The position numbers and the translations under genes are program-made. From positions 62,001-126,000 of the forward strand of contig URYL01000009.1 of NCBI GenBank assembly GCA_900552075.1: a stretch of 64,000 nucleotides of DNA, given 5' to 3'. The notes under the pieces are model-generated. The model worked only from the letters and a program-made list of their open reading frames with translations. It did no database searches and had not been told where the DNA came from. Positions 14,081 to 22,751 of this stretch are shown here, in pieces. Each line of letters opens with the position of its first letter. Within the stretch, counting starts at the first letter, position 1. The stretch is from an uncultured Bacteroides sp. (GTDB lineage Bacteria; Bacteroidota; Bacteroidia; Bacteroidales; Bacteroidaceae).

Positions 14081-14725
14081 ATGACCGTTATGCAGAGACA
14101 AATTTTGGGGGCAGTCTTATTGCTCCTGTTAAGTATGCCTGTATGGGCACAACAAGTGAAAGTTAGTTATGAGTACCCGGCAGATTCCCTTTCTGTACCT
14201 TTGCAGGAATATTTCCAGATGCAAGGTGTGCAACATTTGAGACTGATAATCCGGGGCGAGTTTAATGGAAAACGTGCTACCTTGCAAAAGGTATCTTGTC
14301 AGAAAGGTGCATTCACAGAGCGTGAACTATTACCCGATTTCCTTCATTTTATATTGGTAGACAGTGTAGAGACACTTGACTTTATGGCTGTACCTTACAA
14401 GGACGATAGTCTACGTGTCACTTGTTTCCATTTGACTGAAAACAATATGCCGTTGTTTACGGATACTGTACGTATAGATAAATATAAGATTCTAATGGAG
14501 ACGTATACACCTGGCGATGGTCCCGAAACCCCTATTATGAGTTATACTTCCGGTATTCCCATTGAGGGAGGTTTTTACTTTTGTGGTTTGCGTAGCTCCG
14601 GAGTAGAGCCACGCAAATGGTATGAGAAGTATGGTATTGACGATTATGTGTATTATACTATTCGGTTGGAGGAGGATAAGTCCTCTGAAGGACCGATTCA
14701 CGTCAGAATAACGAAGGGTAACTAG
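14081..14725 (+). CDS. Secreted hypothetical protein
   Basis: The 214-residue protein has a signal peptide (about 1-23, cut after VWAQ) and no membrane segment in the mature part. The mature protein is beta-rich, with a C-terminal segment that ends in a strand (YYTIRLEED...IHVRITKGN). I do not recognise the family. A second ATG at 14090 could also serve as start. It is expressed alone: a terminator precedes it and the convergent hydF lies 16 bases after its end. The lower G+C than in the flanking hydrogenase genes hints at more recent acquisition, but weakly. Confidence 0.75.
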   Translation: MTVMQRQILGAVLLLLLSMPVWAQQVKVSYEYPADSLSVPLQEYFQMQGVQHLRLIIRGEFNGKRATLQKVSCQKGAFTERELLPDFLHFILVDSVETLDFMAVPYKDDSLRVTCFHLTENNMPLFTDTVRIDKYKILMETYTPGDGPETPIMSYTSGIPIEGGFYFCGLRSSGVEPRKWYEKYGIDDYVYYTIRLEEDKSSEGPIHVRITKGN

Positions 14726-14741
14726 TCTTACTTCTCAGAAA

Positions 14742-15926
14742 TCAATAATCTATCTTATCCAAAATCCCCGCCAGGTAGGCAATGGTCACTCCGTAGTTGG
14801 TCATGGGAACCTGCTGGGTGCGTGCCCGGTCGATGCGGTTCAGCACATACTTGCGGTTGAACATGCAGGCCCCGCAATGGATAATCAGGTCGTACGGGGT
14901 CAGGTCTTCCGGGAAGTCCGTGCCCGATACGATGTCGATCTGCAGGCTTTCGCCGATGCGCTTGCGGAGCATGTTCGGAATTTTCACTCGCCCGATGTCT
15001 TCCGCCAGCGGCGCATGTGTACATGCCTCTGCAATCAGTACCCGTGATTCCGGTGTCAGCCGAGCAATGGCATTGGCTCCTTCCAGGTAGTAGTCGATGT
15101 CGCCTTTGTACTGTGCAAAGAGGACGGAGAAGGAGGTAAGCCGGCTCTCGGCTGGTTTCTTGTCATACACCGTGCGGAATACTTGTGAGTCGGTAATAAT
15201 CAGCTTCGGCGGACGGGCCAGAGCGTCCAGCATGGCATCAATCTTGTCGGTGGTACAGCTCATCACCAGGCATTTGTGGTCCAGCAGTTCCCGGATGGTT
15301 TGTACTTGCGGCAGGATGAGGCGGCCTTTGGGGGCCTGGATGTCCTGCGGCATGACCAGCATGACGGTGTCGTTTTCTTCCACCAGCCGGCCTACGATGC
15401 CTTGTGCCATGGTTTCATCCGGCAGCTTGTGCCGGAGGCTGCGCAGAATGTCGTCCAGCCCTTGTCCGGTGAGGGTGCTCACCAGCAGGGGTACCTGTCC
15501 GCATTGTTTTTCAATGCGGCGCATGGTCTGCTCAGCATCGGATAATTGGTCACACTTGTTCAATATCCAGATAATGGGTACATTCTTTTCCTTCAACAGG
15601 TGCTGCCAGTGCAGCTCTTCGTTCAAATGGTCGTCGGTACAGACCATCAGGGCGATGTCTGTCTTTTCCAGCGCACGCTGTGTCTGGCGGATGCGAAGTT
15701 CGCCCAGTTCGCCTTCGTCGTCAAATCCGGCCGTATCAATGAACACGCAAGGACCGAGGCCATGGATTTCCATGGCCTTGAAAACCGGGTCGGTGGTCGT
15801 GCCGGGGATTTCCGACACGAGGGCCGTGTCCTGATGCGTCAGGGCATTGATCAGCGATGACTTTCCGGCATTGCGTTTGCCAAACAGACCGATGTGCAGT
15901 CGGTTGGCACGGGGAGTATCGTTCAT
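14742..15926 (-). CDS. hydF: [FeFe]-hydrogenase maturation GTPase HydF
   Basis: Scaffold on which the di-iron subcluster of the H-cluster is assembled and from which it is passed to HydA. The G domain is N-terminal: GLFGKRNAGKSSLINAL (about 13-29), TTTDPV, DTAGFDDEGELG and NKCDQ. The C-terminal domain has the Fe-S ligands Cys-x-His (EACTH) and HCGAC, as in other HydF proteins. At 394 residues the length is normal. It is the last gene of the leftward hydA-hydE-hydG-hydF cluster, 28 bases after hydG, so the complete set of specific maturases sits beside the hydrogenase. Confidence 0.95.
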   Translation of the reverse strand: MNDTPRANRLHIGLFGKRNAGKSSLINALTHQDTALVSEIPGTTTDPVFKAMEIHGLGPCVFIDTAGFDDEGELGELRIRQTQRALEKTDIALMVCTDDHLNEELHWQHLLKEKNVPIIWILNKCDQLSDAEQTMRRIEKQCGQVPLLVSTLTGQGLDDILRSLRHKLPDETMAQGIVGRLVEENDTVMLVMPQDIQAPKGRLILPQVQTIRELLDHKCLVMSCTTDKIDAMLDALARPPKLIITDSQVFRTVYDKKPAESRLTSFSVLFAQYKGDIDYYLEGANAIARLTPESRVLIAEACTHAPLAEDIGRVKIPNMLRKRIGESLQIDIVSGTDFPEDLTPYDLIIHCGACMFNRKYVLNRIDRARTQQVPMTNYGVTIAYLAGILDKIDY

Positions 15927-15954
15927 ACGTTTAATCAGTCTTTAAGTCCTACAT

Positions 15955-17373
15955 TTAGAAACGGAAGTCGCGCTTCCCTTCGGCAATTCGTTCCAGATTC
16001 TCCAACGCTCTTTTGCGGATGGCGGGATTGGGAATCTCTTCCATCTGCTTGCGGATCATGTCTTCTGCCAGACGGCGTGTTTCCGGTGAGGCATAGTCAT
16101 AAAGGTATTCCTGAAGCGTCATCAGGGCATTGGGCGCACAGCAGTTGGCAATTTGTCCGGTCTTGACCAGCGACATGAAGCGGTCGCCCGTACGTCCTTC
16201 GCGGTAGCAGGCCGTACAGAAGCTGGGGATATAGCCCAGTTTCAGCAGCCAGGCCACGATTTCATCCAGGCTGCGGTGGTCGCTCACGTCGAACTGGGCC
16301 GAGTTTTCTTCCGGCAGTTCTTCGGTGGCATAGCCTCCCACGCTGGTGCGTGAACCACCGCTGATCTGTGACACGCCGAGGGCCAGCACTTTTTCGCGCG
16401 AACGCTGCGATTCACGGGTAGAGATAATCATACCGGTGTAAGGCACGCTGATACGGATCACAGCGACAATCTTCTGGAATATCTCGTCGGAGATGGCGTT
16501 TTCGAAAGTAGAAGCATCGATGTCGTCGGCCGAGCAGATACGCGGTACACTGATGGTGTGCGGGCCTACACCGTAAGTCGCTTCCAGGTGTTCGGCATGC
16601 ATCAATAGTCCCACGAAGTCGTAGCGGTAAGTGTTCAGGCCGAACAATACGCCGATGCCCACGTCATCAATACCTCCCTGCATGGCGCGGTCCATGGCCT
16701 CCGTATGGTAGGCATAGTTGCTCTTCGGACCTCTGGGGTGAAGTTTCTCGTAGTTCTCCTTGTGGTAGGTTTCCTGAAACAGGATATAGGTGCCGATACC
16801 GGCTTCCTTCAGACGGCGGTAGTTTTCTACCGTAGTGGCAGCAATGTTCACGTTCACCCGTCGGATGGCGCCGTTCTTGTGTTTGATGCTGTAGATGGTC
16901 TGGATGGACTCCAGGATGTATTCAAGCGGGTTGTGGATAGGGTCTTCGCCGGCTTCCAGTGCCAGACGTTTGTGTCCCATGTCCTGCAGGGCGATGACCT
17001 CGCGGCGGATGTCCTCCTGTGTCAGTTTCTTGCGGGCGATGGTCTTGTTCTTTGCGTGGTAGGGGCAGTAGGTACAGCTGTTCACGCAATAGTTCGACAA
17101 GTACAGTGGGGCGAACATCACGATGCGGTTGCCGTAGAATTTCTGCTTGATTTCACGGGCCAGATGGTAGATTTCCTCCACCAGTTCCGGGTCGTTGCAT
17201 TCCAAGAGTACGGCGGCCTCGCGGTGGGAGAGTCCCTTGCACAGCCGGGCCTTTTCAATGATGGAACGTATCAGTTCCTTGTCCTGGCTCTTGCTTTGGG
17301 CATATGCCAGGGTATCCAGAATTTCTTCGTGGCAGATAAATTCCTCTGCCTTTTGAGAATCAATCTTGTACAT
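15955..17373 (-). CDS. hydG: [FeFe]-hydrogenase maturation radical SAM enzyme HydG
   Basis: Cleaves tyrosine to p-cresol and dehydroglycine, and from the latter makes the CO and cyanide ligands of the H-cluster. The radical SAM cluster motif is CVNSCTYC (Cys-x3-Cys-x2-Cys). The C-terminal cluster that carries the extra iron uses CTACYREGRTGDR followed by NCCAPNA. The body resembles ThiH, but gene context and both Fe-S motifs identify HydG. It lies between hydE and hydF, 14 bases after hydE, and is 472 residues long, as usual. Confidence 0.95.
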   Translation of the reverse strand: MYKIDSQKAEEFICHEEILDTLAYAQSKSQDKELIRSIIEKARLCKGLSHREAAVLLECNDPELVEEIYHLAREIKQKFYGNRIVMFAPLYLSNYCVNSCTYCPYHAKNKTIARKKLTQEDIRREVIALQDMGHKRLALEAGEDPIHNPLEYILESIQTIYSIKHKNGAIRRVNVNIAATTVENYRRLKEAGIGTYILFQETYHKENYEKLHPRGPKSNYAYHTEAMDRAMQGGIDDVGIGVLFGLNTYRYDFVGLLMHAEHLEATYGVGPHTISVPRICSADDIDASTFENAISDEIFQKIVAVIRISVPYTGMIISTRESQRSREKVLALGVSQISGGSRTSVGGYATEELPEENSAQFDVSDHRSLDEIVAWLLKLGYIPSFCTACYREGRTGDRFMSLVKTGQIANCCAPNALMTLQEYLYDYASPETRRLAEDMIRKQMEEIPNPAIRKRALENLERIAEGKRDFRF

Positions 17374-17387
17374 AGTTGCAATGTAAG

Positions 17388-18434
17388 TTATAACGTCTTG
17401 CCGGGATAGTCTCCGCGGCTTTTATCTATTTCATATCCGATGGCTGCCAGCCGTTGTGCCAGCAGGCGCAATCCTTCGGCGGCTTCCGAACCCATGGAGG
17501 CTTTGTGGTCGTACAAGGCATATTTCTTCCGTTGTTCCACCGGCGAAAGGTTGGGCATCACCACGTTACCGCCTGCCAGTATACCTTTCTCCCGTCCGTC
17601 GGGAGTGAGGCTGGCCAATGCGGTGGTCGAGGGAATCAGTGCCTGCGGGTGCATCAGCCGGAAAATGGAGAGCAACGTCAGGGTCTGTGTCAGACTTCCG
17701 GGCTGACAGGAAGCGAATGGAGTGTCATGATGTGGCAGGAAAGGTCCGATGCCAATCATTTGAGGGCGGAACTGCTCAATGAAGAGAATGTCTTCCACCA
17801 GGTTGTCGACGGTTTGTCCCGGGCTTCCCACCATGATGCCGGTACCCGTCTGGAATCCGATGCGTTTCAGGTCGTCCAGACATCGCAGGCGGTTGGACAA
17901 TGACATGCTGTCGGGGTGCAGCCGGCGATAATGGGCTTCGTTGTGCGTTTCGTGACGCAGCAGGTAGCGGTTGGCTCCCGCTTGAAAAAAACGTTCATAG
18001 GAAACAGTGGGGCGTTCACCGAGTGAAAGGGTGATGGCTACATCGGGAAATTCTGTTCGGATAGCGGTCACTATTGAGGTGACCCGTTCATCGGTCATAT
18101 AGTTGTCTTCGCCTCCTTGCAGTACGAAGGTGCGGAATCCCAGTTCATATCCGTGCCGGCAGCAGGCCAGAATGGTCTCCTTGTCCAGTCGGTAGCGTTC
18201 CAGGTGGCGGTTGCTTCTTCGGATGCCACAATACAGGCAATCGTTATGACAGCAGTTGCCTACTTCGATGAGGCCACGGATGTAGATTTTATTGCCAAAA
18301 TGGCTTTGAGCCACCTCTCGTGCCTTTTGCATGAGAAAGTCGAGGTCTTCCCCCCGGCACTCCAGCAGAAGGGTACGCAATTCACCGGGAGCCAGTGTCT
18401 GCTCCCGGTAAAGGCGTTCTATCAATTCTTTCAT
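17388..18434 (-). CDS. hydE: [FeFe]-hydrogenase maturation radical SAM enzyme HydE
   Basis: Radical SAM enzyme that processes the HydG product on the way to the di-iron subcluster. The cluster motif is CCHNDCLYCGIRRSN (Cys-x3-Cys-x2-Cys). It is followed by FVLQGGED, which fits the SAM-binding strand of HydE/BioB relatives. The TIM-barrel is complete over 348 residues. It lies three bases after hydA and fourteen before hydG, so the four genes are one operon. Confidence 0.95.
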   Translation of the reverse strand: MKELIERLYREQTLAPGELRTLLLECRGEDLDFLMQKAREVAQSHFGNKIYIRGLIEVGNCCHNDCLYCGIRRSNRHLERYRLDKETILACCRHGYELGFRTFVLQGGEDNYMTDERVTSIVTAIRTEFPDVAITLSLGERPTVSYERFFQAGANRYLLRHETHNEAHYRRLHPDSMSLSNRLRCLDDLKRIGFQTGTGIMVGSPGQTVDNLVEDILFIEQFRPQMIGIGPFLPHHDTPFASCQPGSLTQTLTLLSIFRLMHPQALIPSTTALASLTPDGREKGILAGGNVVMPNLSPVEQRKKYALYDHKASMGSEAAEGLRLLAQRLAAIGYEIDKSRGDYPGKTL

Positions 18435-18437
18435 GGA

Positions 18438-19916
18438 TTATTCTTCCTGATGGCTGTTTTCGTACTTGAGGGTACGTTTCAGCAAATCCTGGTTTAACTG
18501 GCGTTTGCCGGCTACCGGATCGTTGTGTGCGCTCGGGCCGGTCACGCATCCACCTTCGCAGGCCATCATTTCAATGAATTGTGCATCTACCTTACCCGTC
18601 TTGGCATACGCACGGAGCACACCGATATTTTTCTTTGTGAAGTCAGAGAACTGCATGATCTTGATGCCATTGGCTTTCGGACCCAGGTAAGCTTTTACTG
18701 CTCCAGCTACACCGCCAGCCTGTGCGAATCCGTGCGCCTCGCAGACTGATTCGTAGGCTACCTTGTACGGATTGGCTTTTTCCAGTTCGATGCCCAATCC
18801 GCGGAACATCGGGTGGAGTTCTTCGAAGGTCAGCACATAGTCCACACATTCGTCGCGCTGTGCCTCTTTTCGTTTGGCGATACACGGGCCGATGAAGACT
18901 ACCTTGGCATTCGGGTATTTCTGTTTGGCGATGCGGGCTGCGTAATACATCGGAGAACCGGTGCTGGATACATAAGGCTTCATGGCCGGAATATGCTTGT
19001 TGACCAGCTCGATGTACGATGGACAGCAGGAAGTGGTCATGAATTTCTGTCCTTCTTCCAGTTTTTCCAACAGCTCGTGTGCCTCGTTGCTGGTGGTATG
19101 CATGGCACCTTCAGCCACTTCAATTACATCGGCAAAACCGATTTCTTTCAATGCCCCGTACACTTGGTCGATGGTGGCATCGAACTGTCCCAATACCGAG
19201 GGAGCCGGAATGGCAATCACCTGTTCTCCCTTGCGGATGGCTTCCAGCACGTCGAACACTTGGGAAATTTCGAAAATAGCACCAAACGGGCAGGCATTCA
19301 GACACTTGCCACAGTAGATACACTTGCTTTCGTCGATGTGCTCAATGTAGTGTTCGTCCTTGCTGATGGCTTTTACCGGACAAGCTTCTTCACACGGTAC
19401 CGGAATGTAGACGATAGCGTGATACGGACAGCTCTTGTGGCAAATACCGCAGCTGATACACTTGTCGTGGTCAATGCGTGCCTGACCGGTTTTCTTGTCG
19501 AAATGCACGGCACCTTTCGGACAGTTCATGTAGCAGCTTCTGGCTACACAGCCTCGGCAAAGGTTACTTACCTCGTAGTTTACCTGCACGCAGGAAGAAC
19601 AAGCCTCGTCGATGACACAGAGAATATTTTCCTTGATTCTCTCTTTGCGGGCCAGTGTCTTGCGGGCATATTCAGAAAGGGGAGTCAGCTCGTCCGTTTC
19701 GTCGGTCATATCCCAACCCAGCAACGGGAGCAGCTTATATTTAGTAACGGCACGTTCCTTGTGGATACAGCAACGTCCCACCGGCTGTGAACGGCGCGGG
19801 CTGATTTCCAAAGGAATGCGGTCGATTTTCTCTACTAATTGATTTTCTTTCCATAAAGCAACCAGGTTTTCCAGCAGTTTGTGCCGGACAATCATTACGT
19901 TGTTTGTAAAAGCCAT
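18438..19916 (-). CDS. hydA: [FeFe] hydrogenase, monomeric group B type
   Basis: Reduces protons to H2 or oxidises H2 with electrons from ferredoxin. The N-terminal part (about 70-225) binds several [4Fe-4S] clusters through CSSCVQVNYEVSNLCRGC, CISCGICHKSCP, PCEEACP and CIYCGKCLNACP. The H-cluster domain (about 230-480) has the three signatures TSCCPSY, GPCIAKRKEAQ and MACEGGCVTGP. The Cys-rich N-terminus and these motif variants resemble group B enzymes of anaerobic Bacteroidetes and Firmicutes, not the bifurcating trimeric type. No NuoE/NuoF-like partners are nearby. It heads the maturase operon. In the 67-bp gap upstream I see only a weak -7-like TATCTTCG. Confidence 0.93.
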   Translation of the reverse strand: MAFTNNVMIVRHKLLENLVALWKENQLVEKIDRIPLEISPRRSQPVGRCCIHKERAVTKYKLLPLLGWDMTDETDELTPLSEYARKTLARKERIKENILCVIDEACSSCVQVNYEVSNLCRGCVARSCYMNCPKGAVHFDKKTGQARIDHDKCISCGICHKSCPYHAIVYIPVPCEEACPVKAISKDEHYIEHIDESKCIYCGKCLNACPFGAIFEISQVFDVLEAIRKGEQVIAIPAPSVLGQFDATIDQVYGALKEIGFADVIEVAEGAMHTTSNEAHELLEKLEEGQKFMTTSCCPSYIELVNKHIPAMKPYVSSTGSPMYYAARIAKQKYPNAKVVFIGPCIAKRKEAQRDECVDYVLTFEELHPMFRGLGIELEKANPYKVAYESVCEAHGFAQAGGVAGAVKAYLGPKANGIKIMQFSDFTKKNIGVLRAYAKTGKVDAQFIEMMACEGGCVTGPSAHNDPVAGKRQLNQDLLKRTLKYENSHQEE

Positions 19917-19983
19917 AATTGAGTAAAAGGTTTGTTAGTGTTATAGTTATCCTAAATTGTATATACGAAGATAAGTGTGGCAG

Positions 19984-20523
19984 TTATTTTTCCGTTTGTC
20001 CTTCTGCCGCTCTCAGAATCAGGGTTGTGGCACCGAGGGTGATGACGGCCCCGTCTTCAATGCGGACGCGCTCTTTCGGACCCAGTATTTCGTTCATCAG
20101 AAAAGTACCCGTGATGCTGTCGTTATCGCGGAGTGTATAAATGATTTTTCCTTGTTTGTCTTTTTTGACGTTGATGTAGCAATGACGGCGGTCCAGACTC
20201 GGGTCGTTACTTTCGATGGGAATGTCAATGTCGTTTCCCTTGCATCGGCGTCCGATGAGGTTGTCGCCTTCGTGCAGCGGCAGTACCTGTTTGTAGGCAA
20301 ACACGTTTTCCACGGCCAATACGTTGCCGAAGTCTTGCACGCCTTCCTTTTCATCCACCACCTCTTCCTTGCGGTTGGCTGCGTTCAGTTTGGACTTGCC
20401 GATACGGATGCTGAACTGTTTTTTGCAGTTGTCACAAATAAAGACGAGTGACTGTCCTTCTTTATATTTTGTTTCATCAAACTGGATGAAATTGTCACAT
20501 TTGGGGCATCTTACTCTTTTCAT
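19984..20523 (-). CDS. Zinc-ribbon/FHA domain protein
   Basis: The 179-residue protein begins with two Cys pairs (VRCPKCDNF and FICDNCKKQF), an MJ0042-like zinc ribbon at about residues 4-35. A forkhead-associated domain follows at about 80-175, with LIGRRCKGND, SLDRRHCYI and LRDNDSITGTFLN-type motifs. FHA domains bind phosphothreonine peptides. It lies 19 bases from the HU/SPOR gene, so the two are probably co-transcribed, linking a phospho-signal reader with an envelope and DNA-associated protein. The partner kinase is not in the window. Confidence 0.85.
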   Translation of the reverse strand: MKRVRCPKCDNFIQFDETKYKEGQSLVFICDNCKKQFSIRIGKSKLNAANRKEEVVDEKEGVQDFGNVLAVENVFAYKQVLPLHEGDNLIGRRCKGNDIDIPIESNDPSLDRRHCYINVKKDKQGKIIYTLRDNDSITGTFLMNEILGPKERVRIEDGAVITLGATTLILRAAEGQTEK

Positions 20524-20542
20524 CTGTCTTTATAAAGCATAT

Positions 20543-21667
20543 TTATTTTGAAGTGAAGACCCAGGCACTCTTGAATTCTTCCTGAGTACGCAGCTCCTGT
20601 ACTTTTTTATAGGCTTCTCCTGAATTGGCATAGCTATCCAGCGCGATGCGGAAACGTCCGTCTGATTCCAGCACCTTGCAGTTCTTGTATCCTTTTTGCT
20701 GCAGCTTTTTCAATTCTTTTTGAGCATCGCTGTCCGTGGTCAGACTGGCTACGATGATATAAGCCTTCTTTTTGCTTGTAGCGGTGGCAGGTGCCGGTGC
20801 GGGAGCGGCTGCCGGTTTGGTTGCCGGTGCCTTCTTTACAGTTGATTGGGCTTCTTCTTTCTTGACTGCTGGCGCGGCTGCAATCTTTTCTGTCTTGACT
20901 GCTACGGGTTTGAGCGTATTGACATTGTTGCGTACGCGTTTCGTCTTTTGTTGTTTTTGGACAATCTTTTGAGAGGTAGACTGCGGGGCCGTGGTCTGTA
21001 TGCTCGTGGCTACCGACTGGTTACGGATGGCATCGAACATGCTGAATGAGCCGAGAGAAGCATAGTTCGCATCGTCCATGTAGGTATTTTCTACCGGAAC
21101 AGACAATACGAAGAACAAGCATACGGCGGCTGCAATGGCTACTACGTTGCGTGTGAAATGACGCAGGGAGAAATGCCGTTTTTTCCCACTGTCAGGACGG
21201 CTCACTTCCGGAAGTTTGTATTCTTTCGGTTCGTCTGCGGGAAGGGCCTTTAACAAGGGGAGCGTAAAGCTTTCCAGCCCGTATAGTCCCGGCGTAAAAA
21301 AAGACGGGGAAGCCGGTTCGAAGGCATAGCCTCCATTCATATTATAATAAATCGTACCTACATGGGGCAGGGTGACCTGTCCTTGCTGGTACAATTGGTC
21401 TTTCATATCTGTGACTACCTTTTCAATCCGGCGGGTCGCATCGGGAAAGTCAGTGTTATAGGCCTGCATGTATGACTGGACCAGAAGTCCGTCGTTCATC
21501 ACCAGCTGCGGATTGAATCCAATGGTGCGGAGGGGCGGTTGGAATTCTCCCGTTTGTGCGGAGATGGCCGCTTGCCGTCTGTGGGCAATAAATCCTCCTA
21601 AGCCGGGAACGATGACACAATCGTTTTCCAGCAGTAATACTTCTATGTGTTTTGCCAATTCAATCAT
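20543..21667 (-). CDS. HU-like (CCDC81-type) and SPOR domain membrane protein
   Basis: I start it at 21667 (MIELAKHIEVLLLENDC). Residues 1-125 match the paired prokaryotic HU/CCDC81 domains (ENDCVIVPGLGGFIAH, TIGFNPQLVMNDGLL, GQVTLPHVGTIYY). A membrane segment lies at about 172-190 (NVVAIAAAVCLFFVLSVPV), followed by an Ala/Pro/Lys-rich linker and a C-terminal SPOR domain (about 295-374) that binds denuded glycan at the septum. The protein therefore reaches from the cytoplasm through the inner membrane to peptidoglycan. An FHA gene follows. Promoter element TATTTTTG lies at 21672-21679 on the minus strand. Confidence 0.88.
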   Translation of the reverse strand: MIELAKHIEVLLLENDCVIVPGLGGFIAHRRQAAISAQTGEFQPPLRTIGFNPQLVMNDGLLVQSYMQAYNTDFPDATRRIEKVVTDMKDQLYQQGQVTLPHVGTIYYNMNGGYAFEPASPSFFTPGLYGLESFTLPLLKALPADEPKEYKLPEVSRPDSGKKRHFSLRHFTRNVVAIAAAVCLFFVLSVPVENTYMDDANYASLGSFSMFDAIRNQSVATSIQTTAPQSTSQKIVQKQQKTKRVRNNVNTLKPVAVKTEKIAAAPAVKKEEAQSTVKKAPATKPAAAPAPAPATATSKKKAYIIVASLTTDSDAQKELKKLQQKGYKNCKVLESDGRFRIALDSYANSGEAYKKVQELRTQEEFKSAWVFTSK

Positions 21668-21671
21668 ATTG

Positions 21672-21679
21672 CAAAAATA
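21672..21679 (-). promoter_or_regulatory. Promoter -7 element for the HU/SPOR gene
   Basis: Minus-strand TATTTTTG fits TAnnTTTG. It is only five bases from the chosen start codon, so transcription would begin almost at the ATG or the true start is further in. Confidence 0.4.
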
Positions 21680-21746
21680 ATACATTTTTCTTTTATGTGG
21701 GACATCTTTCAGGGAGCATTTTTTCGGTTGGCATTTAATTTTGTTG

Positions 21747-21754
21747 TATTTTTG
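21747..21754 (+). promoter_or_regulatory. Promoter -7 element for the DUF4738-like lipoprotein
   Basis: TATTTTTG fits TAnnTTTG and lies 30 bases before the start at 21785. Confidence 0.6.
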
Positions 21755-21784
21755 CTGTCGGAAAATGTAGAAATCGATTGACGC

Positions 21785-22573
21785 ATGAAAAGAACAGGCT
21801 TGATAATGCTTCTAGGGGGTATAGGATGTTTGGCAGGATGTATGTCTCCCCAGCAGAAAGAAGCGGAAAAGCAGGAAGAAGACCAGGAGGCCATGCAGCA
21901 GTTGCAGGGCATCTGGTTGGACGACAACACCGAGGCTCCTTTATTTAAAATTCAGGGTGACAGTATTTATTATGCGAGCCAGATTAATGCTCCTATGCTT
22001 TTTAGCGTGCGTCATGACACGATGACGATTCACAGTGCCCGTCCTATCTATTATTTCATCGAGGAACGGAAGGCGTACAGCTTACGTTATCGCACCTCGA
22101 TGGGGGAGGTGGTTAGTCTGCATAAGGCTGAGTCGGACACGTTGTCGTTCGGGACAGTGGTTCCCGTGCGTGAAACGGAAAGCGAAGTGTTCGAGAAAGA
22201 TTCCGTCATTCTGTATAAGGGCGAGCGTTACAGGGGATATGCCTACATCAATCCTACTAAGAAGCGGGTGACGCTGGTCAGCATTAATGAGGAAGGTCTT
22301 CCGGTGGAGAATGTCTACTACGACAATATCATTCATATCTGTGTGTATAAAGGAAAGGAACGATTGTTCTCCAAAGACATCAACAAGGAAATGTTTGCCC
22401 GTGTGGTGCCGGCCGATTTCTTGCACACTGCCATTCTGAGCGACATGGATTTTGTGAAGGTGGATGGAAACGGATATCGCTATGTGGCTACGCTCTGTAT
22501 TCCCGACGGAGCTTCGTGCTACAACGTGCGGCTGGATGTGAGCAAAGAGGGAAATATTGTATTTTCCCGTTGA
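21785..22573 (+). CDS. DUF4738-like lipoprotein
   Basis: The 262-residue protein has a signal peptide with lipobox LAGC and lipidated Cys19. A Gln/Glu-rich linker (about 22-40) precedes two similar beta-rich halves: about 43-130 with QGIWLDDNTEAPLFKIQGDSI, and 140-262. It resembles DUF4738 lipoproteins of Bacteroidetes, which have no known function. It stands alone: its own -7 element lies upstream and a terminator follows at 22667. It is probably anchored in the inner or outer membrane facing the periplasm. Confidence 0.7.
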   Translation: MKRTGLIMLLGGIGCLAGCMSPQQKEAEKQEEDQEAMQQLQGIWLDDNTEAPLFKIQGDSIYYASQINAPMLFSVRHDTMTIHSARPIYYFIEERKAYSLRYRTSMGEVVSLHKAESDTLSFGTVVPVRETESEVFEKDSVILYKGERYRGYAYINPTKKRVTLVSINEEGLPVENVYYDNIIHICVYKGKERLFSKDINKEMFARVVPADFLHTAILSDMDFVKVDGNGYRYVATLCIPDGASCYNVRLDVSKEGNIVFSR

Positions 22574-22666
22574 GCATGAGCTTGAATGGAAAGGGGAAAT
22601 GTGGTGAATGTTTTAAATGAGGAATAACGGCCTCATTCACTTTAATGGATTGAAAAATCCTTCTGC

Positions 22667-22708
22667 ATGCGGTCTCCTGATAATGGACTCATGCAGGAGG
22701 ATATTTTT
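22667..22708 (+). terminator. Terminator after the DUF4738-like gene
   Basis: ATCCTTCTGCATG (22667-22679) and CATGCAGGAGGAT (22690-22702) form a 13-bp stem with one G-T pair, followed by ATTTTT. Confidence 0.85.
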
Positions 22709-22751
22709 ATGCTGTTTTGATCCGTTTGTTCTTTGATAGATTATGCAAATC

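Noticed and set aside
16705..17409. Rightward open frame of 234 codons over hydG
   Set aside because: Shadow of the hydG frame; the opposite strand shows the radical SAM Cys motif and full-length homology pattern.
18813..19790. Rightward open frame of 325 codons over hydA
   Set aside because: It mirrors the hydrogenase coding frame and has no domain. The opposite strand carries all H-cluster and ferredoxin motifs.
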